Positions 15,802 through 23,962 of a stretch of 38,637 nt of DNA are shown here, piece after piece. Position 1 is the stretch's first letter, and the number at the start of each line of letters is the position of its first letter. Made by a program: the position numbers and the translations under genes. The stretch lies in assembly GCA_031549325.1 (NCBI GenBank), contig JAVBQA010000082.1:1-38637 (forward strand), given 5' to 3'. The DNA is from JAJDGF01 sp031549325 (GTDB lineage Bacteria; Bacillota; Clostridia; Christensenellales; Aristaeellaceae). The notes under the pieces were generated by a model that had not been told where the DNA came from, ran no database searches, and saw only the letters and a program-made list of their open reading frames with translations.

Positions 15802-17088
15802 CTACAGCCGGGCCACATGCCTCGTCGGCATCTGCTTTCTCTTGTCCTTGCTGCGCATGGCGATGTTCAGCACCAGGCCGATGCTCATCATGTTGGCCAG
15901 CAGGTTCGAACCGCCGTAGCTGACCAACGGCAGAGGGATGCCCGTAACGGGCAGAATCCCGATCACCATGCCGATGTTCTCCACCACGTGGAACAGGAAC
16001 ATGGCCATGACGCCCATGATTGTGTAGCTGCCAAACGAGTCGGCGGCCTGGGAGGACATGGCGACCATGCGCACCATCAAAACCATATAGCCGAGCACCA
16101 ACGCGCCCGCGCCGACAAACCCAAAGGCTTCGCACACAATGGCGAACACAAAATCGGTGTAATCAAATGGGATGTATTCCAGCGACGCAATGCTGCCCGT
16201 CGAGAACATGCCCTTACCCCACAGCCCGCCCGTGCCCACGGCCAAGCGCGCGTTGTAGGTCTGCATGCCCGCGCCTTGCAGATCCGAGGTTTGGTTGAAA
16301 AACGTCATAAGGCGCGCCGCACGGAAACTCTCGCCCGAGCTGGTCATCCAGTACCACAGGGGCACCAGCAGCAGCACCGCAATGGCCAGAATGCCGATGA
16401 TCAGCCTGCTGCTGGCGCCCGAGGCAAATAGCATCACGCCGAAAATCACAATGTATACCAGCGCCGTGCCCACGTCAGGCTGCGCCACGATCAGCACCAG
16501 GGGCAGGCCGATATAGGCCAGCACGGGGATCAGCTCGGCAACCTTGGTGATGGGCTTGTTGCGCCCGGCGAACAGCTTCGCCAGGGCGATGATGATGGCC
16601 AGCTTGCCGAACTCAGACGGTTGCAGCGTGCGCGTCTGGTCAACGCCCCATTTGAACCAGCCCGCCATGTTGCCCTGGCCTTTCTCCATGAACAGCACCA
16701 GCACCAGCAGGCCGATGTTTGCCCAGTAGATGGTGTTTGAGTACTTCGCGTACAGCTCGTAATCAAGGTAGACCATCACAGCCAGCATAAACAGCCCCGC
16801 CAGCAGCCACATGATCTGAAGGCGCGCATAGTGGGTGGGCTGGGTATTGATCAGCTGAAGGAAGCTGGTGGCCGGTTGATCCACCGGTACGGCCGTTGCC
16901 GCGAAGATGCTGAGAATACCGAAAACGCTGATGGCGACAACCAGCAAAAACACCGGCCAGTCAAAATTTCTGAGCAGGCCAGGGTTGAACTTGTTGGCCT
17001 GGATAAACCTGACCATGCGCTGGATCCGGTGCTGTTGCGCGGGACCGGAACGGACTTTGTTTTGCGTGTGTGCACGGGCTTGTTGCAT
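15802..17088 (-). CDS. rodA: SEDS peptidoglycan polymerase RodA
   Basis: A 428-residue membrane glycosyltransferase of the SEDS family that polymerises lipid II during side-wall growth, paired with the transpeptidase PBP2. About ten membrane segments can be picked out after a basic ~45-residue cytoplasmic N-terminus. Family motifs include QPSEFGKLA(I) (seen as TLQPSEFGKLAIIIALAKLF), QPDVGTALVY and PVTGIPLPLVSYGGSN near the C-terminus. It is assigned RodA rather than FtsW because mrdA and mreBCD lie in the same operon. Start: ATG 17088 with GAGGTG upstream. It follows minD by nine bases. Confidence 0.94.
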   Translation of the reverse strand: MQQARAHTQNKVRSGPAQQHRIQRMVRFIQANKFNPGLLRNFDWPVFLLVVAISVFGILSIFAATAVPVDQPATSFLQLINTQPTHYARLQIMWLLAGLFMLAVMVYLDYELYAKYSNTIYWANIGLLVLVLFMEKGQGNMAGWFKWGVDQTRTLQPSEFGKLAIIIALAKLFAGRNKPITKVAELIPVLAYIGLPLVLIVAQPDVGTALVYIVIFGVMLFASGASSRLIIGILAIAVLLLVPLWYWMTSSGESFRAARLMTFFNQTSDLQGAGMQTYNARLAVGTGGLWGKGMFSTGSIASLEYIPFDYTDFVFAIVCEAFGFVGAGALVLGYMVLMVRMVAMSSQAADSFGSYTIMGVMAMFLFHVVENIGMVIGILPVTGIPLPLVSYGGSNLLANMMSIGLVLNIAMRSKDKRKQMPTRHVARL

Positions 17089-17097
17089 TTTGTCACC

Positions 17098-17868
17098 TCA
17101 TTCCTTACCGGATAGGGCGTGCGCCACGCGCGCCCAGTACCCGATGGCCTTGCGTTTTTCCATCGGGATGTCTTCGCCCAGAAGCCTGCCTGCGATGTCT
17201 TCGACGGCCCGGCCTGCCGGGCCTTGGGCCGCCCCCGCGCCGGCCATGCCAGATTGCTCCGGCAGCCAGCCGAGCAGCGGGATGCGCAGCGCTTCCGCCA
17301 TGACTTCAGGCTCGATCATACCCCTCTGCTCGCTTTTTAAAAGCGGCACGCGGTTGACGACGAGCATCCGCTCCGAAACGCCGCCCCGCGTCAGCAGCCC
17401 GGCCACGCGCTCGGCGTCGCGCTGGGACAACGCGTCTGGAGTTGCCACCAGAATGGCCGCGTCCGCGCCGGCGATGGCGTTGCGGAATCCCTTGCCCACG
17501 CCCGCCGGACAGTCGATCAGCACGAACTCGAACCGATCCTTCAGCCGCTTCACGATGCCCTCCGCCTGCGCAGGCGAGACGGCGTCCTCGCCGCGGGTTT
17601 GGGCGGCGTTGAGCAGATAAAACTCCTTGTTCGGCTCCACGCGGATCAGCGCCTGCTTGAGCTTGCACAGCCCTTCGGCCACGTCCACCAGGTCGTAGAC
17701 CACCTTGTCCTGCAAGCCCAGCATCAGGTCCAGGCTGCGCATGCCCATGTCCATGTCGACCAGCACGACCGATTTTCCCATCGCGCACAGCCGCTGGGCG
17801 ATGTTCTTCGCCAGCGTGGATTTCCCCGAGCCGCCCTTGCCGGACGTGATCACAATCGCCTGGCTCAT
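17098..17868 (-). CDS. minD: Septum site-determining ATPase MinD
   Basis: A 256-residue deviant-Walker ATPase. GKGGSGKST gives the signature Lys11 and Lys16. The switch regions VDMDMGMRSLDLMLG and FVLIDCPAGVGKGF also match MinD. In other bacteria it binds the membrane as an ATP dimer and positions the division-inhibitor MinC. The C-terminal tail (KRKAIGYWARVAHAL) is where an amphipathic membrane-targeting helix is expected; it is only loosely like the usual one. No minC or minE is found beside it, although minC normally precedes minD in this operon type. A ParA/MRP-like relative is possible but the switch motifs favour MinD. Confidence 0.88.
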   Translation of the reverse strand: MSQAIVITSGKGGSGKSTLAKNIAQRLCAMGKSVVLVDMDMGMRSLDLMLGLQDKVVYDLVDVAEGLCKLKQALIRVEPNKEFYLLNAAQTRGEDAVSPAQAEGIVKRLKDRFEFVLIDCPAGVGKGFRNAIAGADAAILVATPDALSQRDAERVAGLLTRGGVSERMLVVNRVPLLKSEQRGMIEPEVMAEALRIPLLGWLPEQSGMAGAGAAQGPAGRAVEDIAGRLLGEDIPMEKRKAIGYWARVAHALSGKE

Positions 17869-17899
17869 TTGTGTTACACCTCTAACTCGCGCGAACGCG

Positions 17900-20380
17900 T
17901 CAGTCCGCCAGCCGGTTGACCAGCGGTATGGTCACAGAATCAGAGCGCTTTTTGCTGTCCAGGTAGTGTTCGATGACGTTGATGGCGGTGGTGTTGGATC
18001 TCGCGCCGGCGTATCCGTTCTGGATGTAGACCACGACCACAATCTCGGGGTTGATGAGCGGCGCATAGGTCACCAGCCAGCTGTTGTTCTCGATGTCGAC
18101 CTTGGAGCGCTGTGCGGTGCCGGTCTTGGCGGCGATGGGGTACTTTGCCTTGGCGAACGCGGCGGCGGCGGTGCCGTCGTTCTCGATCTGGGTAACCTCT
18201 TCCATGCCCCGGCGGATCAGCGACAGATACTCGTCAGCGCCGTAGATCTGGTTTATGATCTTTGGCTCCTTTTGCAGCACCACCTCGCCTGTCGGGGAAA
18301 CAATCTTGTCGATCACGTGAAGGTCGAACACGGTGCCTCCGTTGGCGACGGCCGCCACGTAGCGAGCGACCGCAACCGGGGTCACCTGCGTGATGGACTG
18401 GCCGATGGCCGACATGATGGTGTCGTTGTTGGTCCAGCGAAGGTCGCTCAGGCAGTAAAACACTTCGTTGACCAGCGTGTGACGGGAGATGTAGGTGCTG
18501 GGGATGTTCATGTCCTCCAGCAGGATTGTGCGGATCTTGGGAACCCATTCGTCCTTGGGCCCTTCCATCTCGACCAGATCCAGCAGCTTCTTGGTGACCT
18601 TGTCGATGCGCTCCTCGTCGTACTCAATGCCGCGGTCAGCGCCCACGCGCCGGAACATGCGCTTGATCATCGCCGCGGAAAAGATGGGTTTGCTTGTATA
18701 CTGGTCGTCAATGGCGCGTGTGGAGTCGTACAGCATCAGCTGGTTGCCCACAAAGCTGGTGGACTCGTTGGGCAGCTCGATGCCGGTGCGCGAGGTGAGC
18801 CCGAGCTTGGCGGCCCAGTTGGTGATCTTCTCAGAACCCAAGCGCTGGCCAACCGTGTAAAAAAAGTAGTTGCACGAGTTTTTGATGCCCTCGACGATGG
18901 TCTGGTCCTGGTGCTTGTAGCGCATGCTGCTGTCAATCCAGCACTTGGGGGGATGGACGGTATCGGTGCCCAAGAACTCACCTTTATCGCTGATGCGCTC
19001 ATCGGGCGTGATCGCACCCTCCATCAGCCCGCCCAGCGCGGTGACCAGCTTGAAGATCGAGCCGGGCGTGTCTCGCGCGCTGATGGCGCGGTTGTACATG
19101 GGATTGCGCTCGTCCATGACGATCTCGCGCCATGCATCCGGATCCACCGTGCCCGTGCCAAAGATGGACAGATCGTAGGACGGGTAATTCGCCATCGCCA
19201 GCACCGCGCCGTTGTTGGGGTTGATGGCCACACAGGCGCCGCTCTGGGCGGTCTTGACCGGCTGCATCAGCCTGCCATAGCGGCGCAGCTCGGTTTTGTT
19301 CATTTCCTTCCAGCGCGGGGTTTTCATGACTTCGATCTGGTCTTTTTCGATGTTTGCGATGTTCCTTTTCAGTGCCTTTTCGGCCACGGTCTGCAGCTGG
19401 GTGTCCAGCGTCAGCACGACGTCGTTGCCGTCCACCGGCGCCTGATACTCGAGGTCGCGGATCCGCTTGCCCTTGATGTTGAGCTCGACCACGCGCTTGC
19501 CCTGCCGGTACTCAATGTAGGGCGAAAGCTGGTCCTCCATGGAGTACTCGATGCCCGTCATACCCACGATGGCGTCGTTGGGGTAGCCCTTTTCTTTGTA
19601 TCTGGCCATGGTTTCCTCGCCGGAGATCTTGCTGATGTAGCCGATCGTGTGGGCCGCCACCGACTTTTTGGGGTATACGCGCTCGGCGCCCGGACTGATG
19701 GAGACGCCCGGCATGTCGGCGGAGCGCACCTCGATCTGCTCCACGGTTTCAAAATCGATGCCGTAGGCGATGGTGACCGGCTCGGGCTTGAACGCGTTCA
19801 TGCGCGATTCCTGCCAGATCGCGAGGATTTTCAGCTTCTCTTCCCTGGGAAGCTCCTCCGGGATGAAGTAGTTTCTGCACAGCGCGTCGAACAGATCTTC
19901 CACCGCCGTTGTGTTCAGGCTGAAATTGGCGCGCCACTGCTGCTGACGCTTGGCGTCTGCGGCGGCGTTGTCGGTGCCAGTGTTGAAGTGCCAGCCAACC
20001 GCGTCCGGGTATCTTTCGCTCGGCCCATATTCCAGCCAGAACTCGGTAATCGTCTTTTTACCGGCGCCCTCCACCAGCCTGATGATCTCGATGATCGACT
20101 TTGTGTACATCTCGCGGTGCGCGTCCGTGGTGAGCGACGGGTCTCGATAAAACTGCACGTTGTAGGAGGGCTTGTCATAGGCCAGCGGAACCATGTTCTT
20201 ATCGTAGATGGTGCCCCGCATGCCATACAGCGTGAGCGTCCTGGTGGTTCGCTCATTGGCGTACTCATGATAGGTGTCGACATTGGCAATCTGCATGTTA
20301 TACATCCTGAAGAAGATCGCGGCAAACGCGCCAAGGACAATCACAATCGTGATCAGGTAGCGAAGCCTTGTGGGTCTCAT
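17900..20380 (-). CDS. mrdA: Penicillin-binding protein 2 (class B transpeptidase for elongation)
   Basis: Cross-links peptidoglycan in the elongation machine together with RodA and MreBCD. It is 826 residues with one N-terminal membrane anchor (about 10-30), then the dimerisation/pedestal region and the transpeptidase domain. Catalytic motifs: Ser441 in SIFK, Ser502 in SCN and Lys752 in KTGTA. The 250-residue distance from SxN to KTG is some 90 residues longer than in E. coli PBP2. The extra stretch is a charged helical insert (YDEERIDKVTKKLLDL and neighbours); long forms occur in clostridia. A second extra part lies in the pedestal (~170-230). Start: ATG 20380, nine bases after GGGAGG. Confidence 0.94.
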   Translation of the reverse strand: MRPTRLRYLITIVIVLGAFAAIFFRMYNMQIANVDTYHEYANERTTRTLTLYGMRGTIYDKNMVPLAYDKPSYNVQFYRDPSLTTDAHREMYTKSIIEIIRLVEGAGKKTITEFWLEYGPSERYPDAVGWHFNTGTDNAAADAKRQQQWRANFSLNTTAVEDLFDALCRNYFIPEELPREEKLKILAIWQESRMNAFKPEPVTIAYGIDFETVEQIEVRSADMPGVSISPGAERVYPKKSVAAHTIGYISKISGEETMARYKEKGYPNDAIVGMTGIEYSMEDQLSPYIEYRQGKRVVELNIKGKRIRDLEYQAPVDGNDVVLTLDTQLQTVAEKALKRNIANIEKDQIEVMKTPRWKEMNKTELRRYGRLMQPVKTAQSGACVAINPNNGAVLAMANYPSYDLSIFGTGTVDPDAWREIVMDERNPMYNRAISARDTPGSIFKLVTALGGLMEGAITPDERISDKGEFLGTDTVHPPKCWIDSSMRYKHQDQTIVEGIKNSCNYFFYTVGQRLGSEKITNWAAKLGLTSRTGIELPNESTSFVGNQLMLYDSTRAIDDQYTSKPIFSAAMIKRMFRRVGADRGIEYDEERIDKVTKKLLDLVEMEGPKDEWVPKIRTILLEDMNIPSTYISRHTLVNEVFYCLSDLRWTNNDTIMSAIGQSITQVTPVAVARYVAAVANGGTVFDLHVIDKIVSPTGEVVLQKEPKIINQIYGADEYLSLIRRGMEEVTQIENDGTAAAAFAKAKYPIAAKTGTAQRSKVDIENNSWLVTYAPLINPEIVVVVYIQNGYAGARSNTTAINVIEHYLDSKKRSDSVTIPLVNRLAD

Positions 20381-20425
20381 GCGGGGCAACCTCCCTTCGA
20401 GAACAGGTCTGTGTTCATTGCGGCG

Positions 20426-20917
20426 CTACCGGCCGGCGTAGCGCGACCAGGTGGGCCGGAAGATCCGGTTATACAGCAGGTAGATGATCTGCGTCATCAC
20501 CACCGCGACCGGGACGCGGATCAGCCCGTCGCGCAGGGTTTGCGTGTCAAAGAAGCCATTGGACAGATAGCGGGTGATGGTCATCGCCAGTTCGTACAGC
20601 GAAAAGCAGATCAGCGGCATGACGACGGGAGTCAGCACATAGCGCTGATAGCGCCGCCCGGCAAGGCCGGACAGGTATCCGCAAATCAGGAACTGCGCGG
20701 TGTAAAGGCCGAGCATCTGGCCGATCGAGATGTCCATCAGCAGCCCGGCGATCATGCCGTACATGGAGCCGCGCGTGCGCCCCAGCAGCAGCCCAAACAC
20801 AACCACCGACATCAGCGTGAACAGCGGCGCATAGCGGGCAATCCAGAACTGGGTCACCACGGAGGTGTCCAGCATCAGCGACACAATCAGCAGCAGCACG
20901 GGCAAGAAGCGTCTCAA
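20426..20917 (-). CDS. mreD: Rod shape-determining membrane protein MreD
   Basis: A 163-residue integral membrane protein with about five hydrophobic segments, part of the MreBCD elongation complex. Sequence conservation in MreD is low; the assignment rests on topology, length, GMIAGLLMDIS (a glycine/aspartate motif common in the family) and its place between mreC and mrdA. Start: TTG 20917 with GGAGG four bases upstream. Confidence 0.88.
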   Translation of the reverse strand: MRRFLPVLLLIVSLMLDTSVVTQFWIARYAPLFTLMSVVVFGLLLGRTRGSMYGMIAGLLMDISIGQMLGLYTAQFLICGYLSGLAGRRYQRYVLTPVVMPLICFSLYELAMTITRYLSNGFFDTQTLRDGLIRVPVAVVMTQIIYLLYNRIFRPTWSRYAGR

Positions 20918-20929
20918 GTGTGTCCTCCG

Positions 20930-22045
20930 TTATTGCGCCCAGTAGTCTTCGGGCAGCATGTTGTTGTCGTCCGGCGTCTGACCCTGGTCAGAGACGGGCG
21001 CGCGGGTGGGTTCGTTGATCAGATTGCCCTCTTCGTCCAGCTCGCCCTCTTCCGGGTAGGTGAAAGTCTCGTCCAAGCCTGTGGTGACCTCGTTATTGGG
21101 CGTGGGCACAGGCGTCGGTCCGAGGGTAGGCGTGGGTCTGGGCGTGGGCGTGGGCAGCACCGGCATGGGCCGATCGTCGTCCGTCTCCGGAATGACGCGC
21201 AGCACCACCACCTCCTCGATGCTGTGAAAATTGACCGATGGCATCACGTAGATGAAGCGGTCAGAGGCGTCGGATTGCTGGCGCGCGACCTGGGTAACGG
21301 TGCCCACCTTGAGGCCCTTGGGAAACAGCCCGTCGTCGCCCGAAGTGATGACCACGTCGCCCGATGTCACATCGTTGATGACCGGCACATACTCCATGCG
21401 GCATTGGATGGTGTCAGCGTAGGCGTCGATGGGCCCGAACATCACGCCCGGGTTGCGCGTGCGCTCGATCAGGCATCCCACGCGGCTGCTGGGATCCACT
21501 AGCGTTCGCACCTTTGCGTAATTGAGTCCGGTCTCGAAAACCACGCCCACCAGGCCGTCGCCCGTCATCACGGCCATGTTCTTGCGCACGCCGGCGGCTT
21601 CGCCCATGTTGATGGAAAACGTGCTGAACCACACGCCCGGGCTGCGCGTGATGACCTTGGCGTATAGCGGATCCAGCGCCTGGAAGCGCTCTTTAACCTC
21701 CAGAAGCGCCTTGAGCCTCTCGTTTTCAAGGATCGCTTCCTGGTTGCTCATCACGCGCAACCGCAGGTCGGTTAGCTCCCGCTCGGCGACCTCCAAATCC
21801 TGCCCCATGCGCTGATAGTCCTTAACGCCACTGAACAGGTCTCGAAGATAGAGAGTCATCCCGCTGAACGCGCGCTGCACGGGTGAAAGGATCGATCCCA
21901 CACCGTTTTCGGCGATGCTGGTTTGATCCTGGGTGCGCAGCACCAAAAAGAACGCCAGCGCCAGCACCGCCAGCACGACCAGCACGGCGAACGCCACACG
22001 GCCCAGGCGTCCGGCAGTTTTCTGTTTTTTCGGCCTTGCTGCCAT
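20930..22045 (-). CDS. mreC: Rod shape-determining protein MreC
   Basis: A 371-residue bitopic protein. A basic cytoplasmic tail (RPKKQKTAGR) precedes one membrane helix (about 15-35). A coiled coil follows (about 65-110), then the paired beta-barrel domain with the family motifs VITRSPGVWFSTFSINMG, DGLVGVVFETG and LVDPSSRVG. The last ~75 residues are an unusual Pro/Thr-rich tail (PTPTPRPTPTLG...) ending in an acidic segment, so the protein is longer than most MreC. It acts outside the membrane, linking MreB filaments to PBP2/RodA. Start: ATG 22045 after AAAGGAG. Confidence 0.92.
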   Translation of the reverse strand: MAARPKKQKTAGRLGRVAFAVLVVLAVLALAFFLVLRTQDQTSIAENGVGSILSPVQRAFSGMTLYLRDLFSGVKDYQRMGQDLEVAERELTDLRLRVMSNQEAILENERLKALLEVKERFQALDPLYAKVITRSPGVWFSTFSINMGEAAGVRKNMAVMTGDGLVGVVFETGLNYAKVRTLVDPSSRVGCLIERTRNPGVMFGPIDAYADTIQCRMEYVPVINDVTSGDVVITSGDDGLFPKGLKVGTVTQVARQQSDASDRFIYVMPSVNFHSIEEVVVLRVIPETDDDRPMPVLPTPTPRPTPTLGPTPVPTPNNEVTTGLDETFTYPEEGELDEEGNLINEPTRAPVSDQGQTPDDNNMLPEDYWAQ

Positions 22046-22081
22046 TCGGTTTGTTCTCCTTTAATGGTTAGGCTTTGTCTG

Positions 22082-23224
22082 CTAGGCTTCTACGCCGCCA
22101 GCCTCCCGGCAGGCATCATGGAGCGCCGCGTCGTCCATCAGTCGCCCAAGCCCCATCAGAACATCATCCATCGGGTGCTCGGACACGGAGACAGGCACGC
22201 CGGTGTTCTCGCTGAGCACCTCGGGAAGGCCGGGCAGCAGCGCACCGCCGCCGCTCAAGTGTATCCCCTCTTCAAAGACATCGGCCGCCAGTTCCTCAGG
22301 CGTGCGCTGCAGCGCGTCGCGCATGGCGTCCACCAGCACGCGCACCGGTTCACGCAGCGCCAGCGCGATGTCCCGAGTGGTAACTTCAATGGTCTTCGGG
22401 AGGCCCGTCTTGGTGTCGCGCCCCCTCAGCAGCACTTTTTCGCCCTGGTGCGGCTTGGCCGCGGAATCCTCTTCACCGCCGTCTTTGTCCCCATCGGCTT
22501 CCTCGGCCCCCGTCTCGGGCTCGCCCAGGTCGTACTCGTCTTCTTCGTCGGCGTCATAGTCAGGCATATCGGCCGAACCGATGTCGCACTTCAGGTCCTC
22601 CGCCGTGCGCGCGCCGATCACCAGGCCCTTTTTCTTGCGCACATAGCGCACGATCGCCTCGTCCATCGACAAGCTGCCGCTGCGCATGGAGCGCGCCGCC
22701 ACGATGCCATACATGGACAGCACCGCGATCTCGGTCGTGCCCCCGCCCAGCACCACCACCATGGTGCCCTTGGCCTGTCCAACGTTCCGCCCGGCGCCCC
22801 GCGCCGCCGCCAGGGGGGCCTTTACATAACTGACTTTCTTTGCGCCTGCCAGGCGCGTCATGGTCTCGAGCGCCTGGCGCTCCACCTTGGTCAGCCCCAT
22901 GGGCATGGCGAGCAACAGCCGCACCTTCTCCATGGGCTTCCTGCGCCCGGTCGCGCGCTCGGCCAGTGCCAGCATCAGAAGCGCGGCCAGATCGGGATCG
23001 GTCACCGCGCCGTCCACAATGGGCGCGTGGATCACCGTCTCTTCGTGCGTGCGTCCCAGCATCGCGTGGGCTGCGTCGCCCAAGCCCAGCACCTGCTGCG
23101 CATCAGACTTCAGCGACAGCACGCTGCTGGCCTCGCGCAGCACCGCGCCCTCGCCCGACAAATAAATCGCGATGTTGCTGCTGCCGTAATCGACGCCGAT
23201 TCCATCGCCGGAATAATTGCCCAT
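22082..23224 (-). CDS. mreB: Divergent MreB-like actin-fold protein with altered ATPase residues and acidic insert
   Basis: A 380-residue actin/Hsp70-fold protein in the normal mreB position, expected to form membrane filaments that guide side-wall synthesis. The fold is clear: VDYGSSN (phosphate 1), MVVVLGGGTTEIAVLS (phosphate 2), IGARTAEDLKCDIGSA, GRDTKTGLPKTIEV and HLSGGGALLPGL. Key residues differ from the family. The catalytic Glu before Pro (EEPxAAAIG) is Ala136 (VKAPLAAARG), the Asp of DIGGGT is Val158, and GGDEMD has become GSLSMD (183-188). Residues ~222-262 are an acidic insert not found in typical MreB. Start: ATG 23224 after AGGAGG. Confidence 0.9.
   Translation of the reverse strand: MGNYSGDGIGVDYGSSNIAIYLSGEGAVLREASSVLSLKSDAQQVLGLGDAAHAMLGRTHEETVIHAPIVDGAVTDPDLAALLMLALAERATGRRKPMEKVRLLLAMPMGLTKVERQALETMTRLAGAKKVSYVKAPLAAARGAGRNVGQAKGTMVVVLGGGTTEIAVLSMYGIVAARSMRSGSLSMDEAIVRYVRKKKGLVIGARTAEDLKCDIGSADMPDYDADEEDEYDLGEPETGAEEADGDKDGGEEDSAAKPHQGEKVLLRGRDTKTGLPKTIEVTTRDIALALREPVRVLVDAMRDALQRTPEELAADVFEEGIHLSGGGALLPGLPEVLSENTGVPVSVSEHPMDDVLMGLGRLMDDAALHDACREAGGVEA
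22439..22561 (-). other. Acidic insertion in MreB coding sequence
   Basis: Codons for residues ~222-262, dominated by Asp, Glu and Gly (DYDADEEDEYDLG, EEADGDKDGGEED). In T. maritima MreB the flanking segments (IGNVFPS and the GIDLSTGLP strand) are joined by only a few residues, so about 35 residues are additional. By analogy the insert would emerge from domain II. Confidence 0.8.
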
Positions 23225-23233
23225 CCGTTCCTC

Positions 23234-23836
23234 CTATTTCTTGCCAACAAGTTGCTGTCGCATAGCTGGGAGCAGCTGCAGCGGCAGTCCGATCACGTTT
23301 TCATAAGATCCTTCGATCTCGGCCACAAACGCGCCCGCGCCGCCCTGAATCGCATAAGCGCCCGCCTTGTCCATGGGTTCGCCGCTCCCTATGTATGCTT
23401 CGATTTCCTCGTCGGTCAGCGCCTTAAAGCGCACGCGCGTGCAATCCACACGCTTCTCCATGCGGCCGCTCCTCGCGTCCATCATGCACACGCCCGTCAG
23501 CACCCGGTGGTCTTTTCCAGACAGCAAGCGCAGCATCCGCCGTGCATCCTCGGCATTTTCGGGCTTGCCCAGCGCCTCGTCGCCCAGCGCCACCAGCGTG
23601 TCCGCTGCCAGCACCAATCCCTCGGAAACCGCCGCGCAAGCCGCTCGCGCCTTGCGCTCACACAACATGTCCACCATCTGATGAGGTGTGCCAGACGCGG
23701 TCTCGTCCACATCCAGCTTGAGCACCGTGTAGTCCCAGCCCAAAAGATCCAGCAGCTCGCGTCGCCGGGGTGAGCCGGATGCGAGAATGAGACTTGGACG
23801 GATTCCGGCCCCATCTGGTTTCCAGTTCATGTGCAT
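23234..23836 (-). CDS. maf: Maf-type nucleoside triphosphate pyrophosphatase
   Basis: A ~200-residue house-cleaning pyrophosphatase that hydrolyses non-canonical or dTTP/UTP-type nucleotides to monophosphates; its loss or excess affects septation in some bacteria. The Maf signature ILASGSPRRRELL is at residues ~17-29, the catalytic Asp region is VLAADTLVALGD, and RVRFKALTDEEIEAYI and DKAGAYAIQG follow, all standard. Start is ATG 23836 or ATG 23830, both close to GAGGCGG; the earlier ATG at 23860 is next to the -10 box. First gene of the shape operon. Confidence 0.93.
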   Translation of the reverse strand: MHMNWKPDGAGIRPSLILASGSPRRRELLDLLGWDYTVLKLDVDETASGTPHQMVDMLCERKARAACAAVSEGLVLAADTLVALGDEALGKPENAEDARRMLRLLSGKDHRVLTGVCMMDARSGRMEKRVDCTRVRFKALTDEEIEAYIGSGEPMDKAGAYAIQGGAGAFVAEIEGSYENVIGLPLQLLPAMRQQLVGKK

Positions 23837-23867
23837 ACCGCCTCTTTTAAGCATACGCATTCATGGT

Positions 23868-23895
23868 ATTATAACATATCCATGATGCAATGCAA
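23868..23895 (-). promoter_or_regulatory. Promoter of the maf-mreBCD-mrdA-minD-rodA operon
   Basis: On the minus strand TTGCAT (23895-23890), a 16-base spacer and a perfect TATAAT (23873-23868), extended by TG one base upstream (TGTTATAAT). It is the only strong promoter seen for the ten-kilobase run of genes down to hom. Confidence 0.82.
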
Positions 23896-23919
23896 AGCCC
23901 ATCACCGTTTGCTGGGCGT

Positions 23920-23946
23920 TAAAAAAGCGGATCACGCGATCCGCTT
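23920..23946 (-). terminator. Terminator of the MFS transporter gene
   Basis: Stem AAGCGGATC with GATCCGCTT (23925-23933 and 23938-23946), four-base loop, and six T on the minus strand. It lies 17 bases after the MFS stop codon and just upstream of the shape-operon promoter. Confidence 0.88.
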
Positions 23947-23962
23947 GGCGATCTATGGTTTG

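Noticed and set aside
17705..21502. A 1265-codon open frame on the plus strand opposite minD, mrdA, mreD and mreC
   Set aside because: It is antisense to well-identified genes with catalytic motifs. It has His/Asp/Val/Gly-rich composition typical of reverse-complement GC-rich coding DNA and no domain.
21923..23773. Plus-strand frame opposite mreB and maf
   Set aside because: Antisense to genes with clear MreB and Maf motifs; His/Gln/Arg-rich shadow composition.
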